DNA of 64,000 nt from Glandiceps talaboti (lineage: Eukaryota > Hemichordata > Enteropneusta > Spengelidae). Positions within the stretch are counted from its first letter, which is position 1, and every line of letters begins with the position of its first letter. Positions 12,601-24,600 of the stretch are shown here, piece by piece. The notes under the pieces are model-generated. The model saw only the letters and a program-made list of their open reading frames with translations. It searched no databases and was not told the origin of the DNA. Both the position numbers and the translations under genes were made by a program. The stretch covers positions 11,944,408-12,008,407 of the forward strand of contig NC_135550.1 of the NCBI RefSeq assembly GCF_964340395.1, read 5' to 3'.

Positions 12601-15600
12601 GCATACACGAGATGGTTAAGACATTTACCTCCAAGGTGACAGCCAATCTTAGTCCCAGTAAGCGAGCTACTTAAACTATCGATATACACTGTAAAAAGAC
12701 GAGGCGATAGAATGCCACCTTGTCTAACACCATTACTTATAGGAAATTGCTCAGACAAGACGGATCCCCATCTGATACAAAATCGTTGATGCCGATACCA
12801 ATAAACTAAAATTCTGACGATGAAAATAGGTACATTTCTGTCAAGCAATTTACGAAAAAGTGTCCAGTGGTTCACTCGATCAAAAGCCTTAGTGGCATCT
12901 AAAAAACACAGAAACACAGGCGTATTGTGACGGTTATAAAAGTCAATAATTTCTTTAAGTAAAAAGACACACATGTCGGTAGAGTGTCTTTCTTTAAACC
13001 CAAATTGGTAATCAGTGGTGCTAAGAGAATTATCACATTTACTGAGTATCATAATTTCATATAGTTTCGAGATGACGGTAGCAATGGCTATAGGACGGTA
13101 ATTACTTGCGTCGGTGACATCACCAGTTTTGTTTTTAACAATAGGCACCAAAATAGTGTCCAACATACGAGACGGTAAATAACCATGAACGTGAGCAGCT
13201 GTAAACAAACATGAAAGCAAGATATGAAGGCGACCATTAGCATATTTAATTTGTTCAGCGGCAATACCATCTGGCCCTACTGCTTTCCCATTGGCCAAAC
13301 TGTTCACACATTTACAAATATCGTCTGGTGTGACAATCATGCTATCAGAGAAGGTGATATCAGATATACCATTCCGAACATAACGTTCGTTACTGTTGTT
13401 GGCCACAGATGACAAAAGACTGGCAAAATGATCACGCCACATATCTGCAATGTTATGGTGACCATTACAGCCGCCTACAGATGACGATAAGGGAGAAGAC
13501 TTTTTGTTTCTACTGACAGTCTTCCAAAACTGATTGCTGTTACCATTAGAGAGGTTTCTAGTCAGAGCATCAGCTTTCATTTTATTCTCATTGACTCTAC
13601 ATGCCTTTAAAGCATATTTAAACTTAGCGCGTGTTTTTCTCATAATTTCAAAAATGGGACCTTGGCGGGGACTACCATTATCCCTCCATAAAATAAATGC
13701 ATCACGAGCAATGGAATGAAACTCTTTAACATGATCATTCCATCCTGGAATTTGCTTTTTAGGGTTCTTAGAGTTGTTAGACCTCTTTACAGAAATACTA
13801 TCAGACGCTGCAGACGACAAAGCATTAATAATATCATCATAAAGTTTATCAATAGACATCAAATGTGAGGGATCCTGACACGTTGTGTCACGACAAGTAA
13901 ATGCCCCTCCATTCAAACTCAAATCTTTGAAATTCTGTTCTGTACAATTATAATAATTCTGTAAAGAGATATTATCCACACATGACCAGTTAATCTTGTT
14001 AAGAGATGTGCTACTATGATGTGGAGACTGAAAGTCATACTTCTGGAGGGAATCCAGGTTACAAGCTACACTTAATGGAAAGTGATCAGAACCAATAAAT
14101 GTATGTGAAATATAAATGTCAATAATACAACTATGTGCAGCCGGAGTAGAAACGCAATGGTCAAGCCATGACGTCGAGAGATGAGCTTCACTCAAGTAAG
14201 TAAAGTTCTGTAGGTTGTCCGTACCAAGACGAGAGACGTCAGAACAGATGAAATTATTGTCATTACAGAAAGTAAACATTTCTTGTCCGAAGTCGGAGTT
14301 GATATCAGCATTCCAATCACCTATGACCATGACACTGTTTGTATCGGTTTCATCTATGAAATGACGAATTTTCTGCAAATACTCTTGAAATTCATGGTAA
14401 TTTTCTCTATTCTGAGTAGGCATATATACATTTAAAACATACAATTTGCCATCGGAATGACTTATCTCAAAGCCTATAAGACGACTGTCATTACATCGTT
14501 TGATATTTACGGAAGAGAGGGACTTCCTCCAAAGTACGGCTACACCTCCAAATGGTCTGCCAAGACGAATACCGGAAGCATCGTCCATAGCCGTTTCACC
14601 AACAGCATAGAAATCGTTACTAATGTGTGACAACAAACTAAGCTCTGACTCAGAGAGCCAGTGCTCTTGCAAAAGACATACGTCACTGGTTTGACACATT
14701 TCCCTTACAGTATCCATAGACGATTTAATACCACGACAGTTGTATGAGGTAATATTTAAAGTCATTACAAATGTTAATTACTTCCTAGCAGCATAGAATT
14801 TTCTCACCAGAATACCAGATGGCCAGACATTAGGGCTCAGGATCTTTTTGCAAGTGCCAGAGCTCGTAATAATTCTGAATGACGAGTAAGAATCATATTT
14901 CGCTTTTAATGGGACAATTTCAATGTCATGAAAGCATAGTTTGTTAAGATGTCTCGTTATGTCTTCAGCCGTTGTATGTGGAGAAAGACGACTTACAAAT
15001 AACTCGGCAGGAGGAAAGGTATTCACGGCTCTCAGTGATGACATTTGTGTGTTGTTTCCAGTAATAACAGACCTCAGTCTAACAGCAGACTTTTTCACTT
15101 TTCGGCGACGTTCACCTACAGTCGTATAATCCTGAGTACTGGACGATGAAGGCAGACGAGTCGGTGCATTGAAAGTTACACCCTGACTTATACCAATCAC
15201 TCTACTTGGAGACGTCGACGATTTATCACATTCAAATGATTTTGCATTACTTCTTGTGACATCACTATAGGATCGCTGGAAAAGTTCTTTCACAATTGTG
15301 TCCTCTTCAGACGGATCATTATCATTTTCCGCCAGATCTGATATAGCAGTAGTTGGGCGAGCAAAAGAATTGTTGACAGTATCGTTGCTATTAGCAATAC
15401 TATTGTTTTCGTTCTTCAGCTCATTATTCACCACCTGTTGCATTAGCGATTCTTTCACCGCATTCATTTCTTGTCGCAAAGATGCAAATTCAGCCTTCAG
15501 GTTTTCGCGTTCATCTGGACATCTACTTCCCTTTAACTGGGACACCTCATGTTGCAATACTCTAATTTCCTTGATTAGTACAGAGACATCGATATGTGAA

Positions 15601-18600
15601 ATATCAATAGCTGGCAAGCGTGATAGATCAAACGCAACAAAACAAGGTACTTCAGTTTCATCAAGTTCATGTAATAAAGTTAGCATATCTTGAATGTTGT
15701 TATTTCGTTTGTTCTGTCCTTGGCGGCGAATGAGACGAGATCTATCAGCATTGCACGACTCAAACAGCAGTCTCTTAGCTTGTTCGACCTCTTTATCTTC
15801 ATACGTATCAACACATAGTTTAATAATCATGTCACTAGGCAAAATATCAATTTTGTTCCATAGAAAACATAACAGTTCATTTACAATAATGGGCCTGTCA
15901 GTTTCACTTCGTGTTGACTCAGCTTTCTTAAACTTCTTATTAGTAGCACTTTGCTTCTTCTCATTTTGTCTACCACTAGTAGCTGGGCTAGGGAAACGTG
16001 TTTCTTCACATCTGGGGCAAAGATCGAGATCACCCTGGCATAAGGACACATTCTCTAAAGACCCACAATCAGAACAGCGCATCTTGACAATGGCAAGACA
16101 ACAGTCCACTTATGAATTGCAAATTACGAACCAAGAAATTTTGGGAACGGTTTTCCAGCTCTATTGTTCGTTTGGTCAAAGTTTCACTGGCAGTATACAA
16201 AGCACCTACCATTTACAGAAGTACTACAGTCATCAGATAATAAAATCCAGCAACGGAGAAGCAAAAATTATATGAAACGTATAGACAGCCACGACGAACG
16301 TCCGACATGTGCGAGTATGCTAATTCCTTATCGAAAGAAAGCCAGAACGTCTAGCAGCAAGACTAACGCCTACGTTGATAAAGAACACGTATTGACAAAA
16401 AAAAAGAAGGACTATAGATCTATTAAATGATAGAATAGTGCTGAGTGTGAGACCAGTCAAGCAATGTATATATATATATAAATTTTATGCACACTTTACC
16501 AAACAACAGGGAGAAGTAGAAATAAAGCGGCGTTATATCATGTACTATTTGAATGGTTTACTGGAGAGATGTACATGCGGTTATATTGTGAACACCAACA
16601 GTTTCATAGTGATGGCTAGCAAGTTTATACATAAATTGATCACATCAGAACTGTCCTGGTCACGCGAAACGTCCTGAAATTTATGTTCATGGTTTATATT
16701 TATATAAGATTTTAGAGATACATCTACCGTTCTTTTATTATAAATAACCTCTTTTTACATCCAGACATTGAAGAGACACAAGCTGAATTTATGGGTTTTT
16801 TTATAGTCAAGTGAAAATACTTAAATAAAACTACTTTTAAGTGCAATGTTAATGCGATTGTATGTCTTCTATGTCTTTTGGCAATATTAGAACAGTTGAT
16901 TACATAGTATGGATTTCCTCGACATTTTTCGATACGTATGATAAATTACGTCATCGGATTTTTTATGGGTTATATTAATACCAGGTGTGAGTTCAGTCAA
17001 TGCTTCAGTAAGTAGAATACTGCGAGTACCTTTTAATTATACAGCGAAAAGCATACCCAAATACGTATAAACTCATCGTGTGTCCCTTTAATTCACTGAC
17101 ACATAATACCTCTATATGGATGTATGAAATAACAATTACAGTTTCATATTACCTAGAGTATGTCTGTCTGTGCACACTAATTGATGAGAACTTACTTTCA
17201 CCTTTCATTTTCTGTTCTTTTTCATGACTTTTTGAGAGGTGTGACCTTATCCATTAATCATTAAGTCATTCAGTTTTACATAATCAAACTATAATTATAA
17301 TAATAATATATTTTAGTATCAAATAATTGCAGTGTCAAATTAACTCATACTGCAATAAAAATTATGTCATTGACATTAAAAATACGGATTTGTGAATTAT
17401 GTTTAGAAGAGATTGAAGACGAATATAATTTCAGACTTGAATGCCATTGATATCTGTAGCCATACAAATACGTCCAATGACCAAATAACTGATATACGAT
17501 CAACAGAGAGGAAAGGCACTTAGTCGAGCTGGATGGATGATTTGAAAGCATCGAGTGATCCAGCTTATAACTACGCTATCTTCAAGATTGTTCGAGTCTA
17601 TTATTTGTCCTTGGAAAGAATGAGTTTTTTGAGAATGACTGTATTACAGTTTGGTATCTGATAGCAACGAGATTTGTAGCATATTTTCCCATAGGGTTTG
17701 TGCTGGTGAATTCCTCAAATTTCCTTGGTTTTATTGATCTTTTTTGGTCTCTGTGGTATGAGGTTTAGGTGTCAGCATGGATACCCGGTGACAGGTTCTC
17801 AGCAATCTTATATAGTAGTAGGAGACTGAGTTCCCTTTTTTGCAATCATGTAGAGGTTTGATATGTTGTGTTGTTGGACCATTTTATTGATACTGCGTGG
17901 TTCTCTGCTTTTGTAGTTGTTGGATAATGAATCTATCCACTTGTCATTGGATGTGTTCTAGTTTATCGATATTTGATTGTGTAAATGGGTCCCATATTGC
18001 AGCAGTGCCATATTCCAGAATTGAACGTATAAGTGATATGTATACCATTTTCGTACAGGTTGGGGTTACAGTGTTTGAGATTTCTTATCAGGAAACCTAG
18101 TATCCAAATTTATCTTGAAAGATGTACAAGAGAGTTTTTCCATCCCATATTAAATTCTAAAAAAATAAATAAATAAAAAGAATATGAGAGAAAGTAAAAT
18201 TTGTGAGGTACTGTGTTGCGGAATCTTTGAAGAAGTTTACAAAGCTGTGGCTTTAAGAACAGAATTTTATATGGACGCTTGATTATACTTGATAAGTTGA
18301 GGAGCGTCCAATTCAACAACATTTTGCAACCTGTTACACTGTTTTCTATTTTCATTCAATTATGTAATGTCATATCGTCCTAAAGAAGACAATAAACAAA
18401 GTGTGTTATGAAATTAAAATGTCAAGCTGAGTCACAAGTACCAGTTTAGAGTAACATCCTGCAATTTAAAAAAAAAAAAATTCTCTTTTCCAAAGGCATT
18501 ATATTTTTGTGTTTATTTTGATCTTCACATTGTTTGATTTGTATTTTCTAGTCTAATTAGTAATATTAATACATATTTTGTAACCAGTGAAAGGCCTCCA

Positions 18601-21600
18601 GAGAATAGTTACTGTTATTGTCTACTTGTAATCCTGAGAAAATTGCAAAAATGCATTAAAGAGTATTCACTGTGTCCTATATCCAGATTAGTATATTAAC
18701 CCTTACAGTGCCATGTCTGCATATATGCATGCAGTCTCTCTTCTGTATTCCCAGGCCACATCCACATACATGCAGACATGTTTACTCATTTGCCATAAGC
18801 CCAATTTTCACCTCTTCACCTCATATCTGGGTAAATTGATATTCATTTCATTTTGACGACATGTTTATAATGTGTGGATAAAGAAAATGAGGATTGACGA
18901 TATTTTATTATTCCTTTCAAATTAAAGTTGATATAATTTGTAGAGTAGGTAAGATCCTCCTCTGTAGAGGAAAAAGTCCTTGGCCTAGGGAGTCTTTTGC
19001 ATGAAAAGTCTATGGATGGCATCTTACACAAGGGTACACATAGAAGGGGATATGTTTAAACAGTGCCAGATAATTGATTTCATGTACAGTGTAAGCATAC
19101 AACTGTATGCGTCAAGAATATCAAGGAATAAAAGAATATCAGAGAAAGTGAACAGAAATCACAGCTACAGTAGATATATGGAATACATAGTGTATATCAT
19201 GAAAAATTCATAGAGGCAGTTTAGCAACATGATTGCACAGTCAGAATTGTCACAAGAAGGTTTGTATTGTGTGAACTGTGATATGATATTGTCCCAAACT
19301 ACAATATTGATGAATTCTCAGCTTGTAAACTTTTACTGAAATTACCGGTAGTGAAATGTTGGATTTTGTAATGACAGTGAGGGCTTTGATATTAGATGAT
19401 GTCTTCAACTCTAGTGAATTTTTAATTCATGACCTATGATATACTGTACTACAATGTATGTGAAATTGTTTTGAGGTTTGATAAAAGTCAACAAGTTCTT
19501 AGCGTTAAAACTTTTTCAACCTCACAGAGGAAGTTTTCTTCAGGGTAAAAAGATGTACATCTGAGTTCTAAAAAGCAAGTAGAATCTTTTGTCTGTAATA
19601 ATATAAACCTCTGGAAATTGTGATGGTTTTCACAGATAAAGATGTAGAACATCGTATTGTAGATGTTAATTCTGTATTGGTGGTTGCTATGTTTTCACAG
19701 GTAAAGATGTAGAACTTGGCATTATAGATGTTAGATTTGTATTGGTGGTTGCTATATTTTCACAGGTAAAGATGTAGAACTTGGCATTATAGATGTTAGC
19801 TTTGTATTGGTGGTTGCTATGTTTTCACAGGTAAAGATGTAGAACTTGGCATTATAGATGTTAGATTTGTATTGGTGGTTGCTATGTTTTCACAGGTAAA
19901 GATGTAGAACTTGGCAATGTAGATGTTAACTTCATATTAATGGTTGCTATGTTTTCACAGGTAAAGATGTAGAACTTGGCATTGTAGATGTTAATTCTGT
20001 ATTGGTGGTTGCTATGTTTTCACAGGTAAAGATGTAGAACTTGGCATTGTAGATGTTAACTTCATATTAATGGTGGCTATGTTTTCACAGGTAAAAATGT
20101 AGAACTTGGCATTGTAGATGTTAATTCTGTATTGGTGGTTGCTATGTGTTCACAGGTAAAGATGTAGAACTTGGCATTGTAGATGTTAACTTCATATTAA
20201 TGGTGGCTATGTTTTCACAGGTAAAGATGTAGAACTTGGTATTGTAGATGTTAACTTTGTATTGGTGGTTGCTATGTTTTCACAGGTAAAGATGTAGAAC
20301 TTGGCATTGTAGATGTTAATTCTGTATTGGTGGTTGCTATGTTTTCACAGGTAAAGATGTAGAACTTGGCAATGTAGATGTTAGCTTTGTATTGGTGGTT
20401 GCTATGTTTTCACAGGTAAAGATGTAGAACATGGTATTGTAGATGTTAACTGTATATTGGTGGTTGCTATATTTTCACAGGTAAAGATGTAGAACTTGGC
20501 CTTTATAGGTAATATTTTTTCATTATTTTCTATGTTTTCACAGGTAAAGATGTAGAACATGGCGTTGTTGATGTGATGAGTGGAGAGGAGTCTGATCTAG
20601 ACAGTCACCATGCCGATGCAGGTTTTCAAATCAGTCATTTTGAGAATGAAGGTTATGAGAGTGCCCAAGCAAGCCAGGCCCCATCAATGGTTGGTGATGA
20701 AGACCTGGGCAGTCTACCAGCACTAGCCTATGGTGAAGCAGCTACAGCAGTAGCTCCTGTAAGTAATACTGTCCATTCTGCCACTTTATGTATAGGGAAT
20801 TTCTTTTTTTTTTCTTTTTTTAAAACACATTTCAAAGAGATTTAAATTTGTGAAAGCAATTGCCTTTCCTAAGGGAAAATAGTTTTTTTGGAAATTGAGT
20901 TTTCAGTTTTATTTCTATGATAGAGGTGAATCCATAGTTGGTTTACAAACTATTTGTATACAAACTTTCTTTTGATGGTTTCTTTATTTTAGCACACCTG
21001 AACTGATTTAGTACTACTATAGGCATGGTGATCACTATGGTGATATAATGTTAAATGGGTTCATTTTCATAATGACATTCTCTTTTCTTTGACAGGAGGG
21101 TTTTGCAGCCCAAACTTTTGAAACAGGAGCTCCAGAGTTGATATCAAAGTGTGGAGAACTTGAAGTTACATTTGCATACAATGGCCAGCTGAAAAAAATG
21201 ACAGTAACACTACATAAGGCGAGAGATCTACCATCCAAAGAAAGGGGAGGGGCATCCAATGTACAAGTAAGGATGGTGTTACTGCCAGCAAAGAAACAAC
21301 GTTGCAGAACCAAGATCAAACAGGGTGAGAATCCCGAATGGAAAGAATCATTCCGTTTCTCCAGACTCCCTCCCCACGAGTTGGCCAATACTGGACTTCG
21401 ATTCCGACTGTACGGAACGGAACGGATGAGAAAGGAAAGGTTAATTGGAGAGTGTGTGGTCAAGTTCTCTGCCTTGAGTACTAACGCAGTACAGAAAATA
21501 TGGTTACAACTGGAGCCTAGAAGCAATCTATCAGTAAGTTTAATGTATTCGTCATATTTGTCAGTGTCTGTTTCTGTTTGCAGAAAATCTACTGTAGAAT

Positions 21601-24600
21601 CCGTAGCCTAATGTAGTATAATTCTTCAGAAATAACAATCGTAAAGTTTTGCTGTTAATGCTTTGGTCAAGAAGACACCATCCCATTCTCAGTTAAAATC
21701 CAGAGAGAAAAAAGAGCAGGGGTCACCATGAAAATTTTGGAAAAAATGAGGTGAAAATGATATTAAAATTAAACCAATTGAAAATCTAAAATGGCCACCT
21801 CATACTGTAGGAAAATAAAAGATTTTTTGATTTTTTTTGTTTGAAAATAAGCTCATGAACCCAAAAATTTCTTTTATTATTTCAAAAGACCGGGTGAAAG
21901 CTTTCACATGGTAAAGTTTGGAGATTTGAATAACTTTGAAAAATTATCAAGGAATTGAGGGTGATCAGATATTAGGAAAGGCCTAGAGGATTTGTTACTT
22001 TGTTCAGAGAGAACACTGTAGAAAGTGTCTGATCATATATTGTTTAGTGATTTAAGAAAATGACAAATACTTTACCCATGATTTCAAATTACGGTTATTA
22101 AATGTTATTCCCCAATATTTTTCTATGTTCAGCCAATGAATGACTTATAGAGACTTTCTGACTACTCGTCTAGCGACTCATAGTGATAAAACCCCTTAGG
22201 TCATGAGTATTTTCCTTGGCTGAAAGAAGAAAAATATTGGAGAATAGCATAATATACCAAAGCCAGTAATATCAAAGAAAAATTGGGGAAAGTAATGGCA
22301 ATTTTGAATGTTTTGACTCATATTTCGAACACAGCATAACCAGTGATGTAGACACACGTTGTCATGACATAGACGCGCGTTGTCATGACGTAGAACAACC
22401 AGGGTATAAATTCCATATTTTTTTGTGCATGGTATAATCATGATTATCACTACAATTACAGGGAGGAGGTGGTTCAGCCCATAGTAGTACGGCTGATCTA
22501 ACACGAAGTGACAGTGGTTCATCTACACATTCTTTACAACATGGCGGTATTCCTGAGTTATTAGTAGGACTGTCTTACAATTCGACAACAGGAAGACTAG
22601 CAGTAGAAGTCATCAAAGGCAGTCATTTCAGAAATATGGCTACCACCAGACCACCCGGTAAGCTATACAACAGTTATCGTTATTACTTCTCTTAGAAAAT
22701 GCATGTCATAAAACTTATTATCATTTCACATATAGAAAGACACAGGTAAGGTGAATAACTTTAGCCAGTTTAATACAATGAAGCATCTATCCTTCAATGC
22801 CAAAATTTTCCCCATGTTCAACTGTAAGCAAACACTACCAATTGTACAAAGCTATACTAGCAACGCCTGTACTATGATCATCTCATGAGAGTTGCCAGCC
22901 AAAATTGACTGCTCATACAGAAAAGAACAGTTTACTGTAGAAGTAACGAATGTAGAATGCAAAGACTGCTATGCATCACATTTCTTCAAACGTATGCTTT
23001 AATGAAAGCTTGGAATTTGGCCAATTAAATGAAATGATGAATAAACTGAAGACAGGCTGAAAGTTACTGTAGGTCAAGTAAACTTTCATTTAAAGGGCTA
23101 TGGTTCAATCCATGGTCATCATATTAGTGTCATCTTTATAAGGATTACATGGAATCATTCTTTTTATTGAACACCTACTTTTTCTATAGTGCTGCCTAGC
23201 AACCGTTTTTCATAACTAGATTTGAATCCTAATCCAAAATAGGCCTTTAAATACATACCTTGATATAAGCTTAGATTTGTTCTTTTCCTTTTGATTTGAA
23301 CTTTAACCTCAATGGATTTTCACCAAGACATTAACTTTCACATCATAAGTTGATATAATTTATTAGCTTTCTGCTTTTGCTACATAACATATAAGCTTGC
23401 CAACAATAATTCAAATTATGACTGGCCATTGATTTAAATAATGATACAGAGATGTATTTGATGGGGAATGATGTTTAGATGTCTATCAAGTTATTACACA
23501 GCTTTGTCAGAATATAGTGTTTTTTGAAGAAAAAAAATCAGAATCACCAAATTTTAATATAGCATACACCAGTTCTGTCAATTGAAAACGTCATGTTTGT
23601 TTGTCGGAGATGATGTTTACAAGATCCTGAGCTTAGTGTAGCCCTCAATGTCACTTACGTTTTTCATCATCATTAACTTTAGGCCCAGACAGAGGATATT
23701 AACCTTTTCAATAATATGCTTTGAAGGCTTTCATCTTACACCTACAAGCTAAATATACAAAAACATATTGTATTGCGCACAAACTGTGACAAGTTCTATA
23801 CTCTGCCATCCGTTTAAAAATTATCAATTTAGAAAAAAACTATGAATGCATTAATATAAAACATTACAGCTTAAAAATAAGGCTATATACATGTATGCAT
23901 ACAGTCTCTCAGATGAACTGTAAATAATATTATAGCACTGCATGCACATATCACACATATCTGCTGTATGATGATATACATACACCAACACTGCATGTGC
24001 ACCATAGATAATGCCAGCTGGGCATAATACCTCTACTTCTTTTTTGTTTCTTTTCTCATCTCTCTACTCTTTATTGCATCTGTGTCTTCTCTATGCCGTG
24101 ACTGTTGGTGTCAAGTTAAAACTGTAGGTGTAGAACTCTGTTGTGTCAATGTCCATATCATTGTGTATGCAGTGATCAGCTGTAGTATCTATATCCTGCT
24201 TCATATCATCCTCTTGTGCATGTCTCTTACATCAACTCATTGAGGTGAGAACATCACAACACTCTCACTGTTTTTAGATTTTCTCTTTTGTGGGCATGTC
24301 TCTTGGCTGCATATATATATAGCTGTAGTAGACACAGTAGGATGTGTACCTCTCTGCTTTATGCTTGTAATTACCACATTTGTAGGAAATAGGAAAACAT
24401 AGAAGAAAAAAATAATAGATGGCTTTTTTTTTGGAATTCTTATTAAAATTACATGAATATTTTTGTCGTTGTAGAATTTAATTATAATGACCCGTACCTA
24501 TATCTTTTTTAGCATGCCTGCAAAATTGAAAACCTAAAAATAAAAAAAATAATAAAAACACTTTCTGACGTTTTTATGGGAGTTAGGAATTGATTGGAAT

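Larger units (their letters stand above)
11850..16400 (-). mobile_element. Non-LTR retrotransposon (LINE, CR1-like group), antisense in the Syt intron
   Basis: A two-ORF element reads on the minus strand: ORF1 16109-14778, a 12-base spacer, then ORF2 14765-11949. The ORFs are uninterrupted, which indicates a young or recently active copy. The 5' untranslated part probably extends to about 16.4 kb, where CpG-bearing sequence ends. No long poly-A tail is seen after ORF2, consistent with CR1-group elements that end in short repeats. Exact ends and target-site duplication were not found. Confidence 0.9.
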
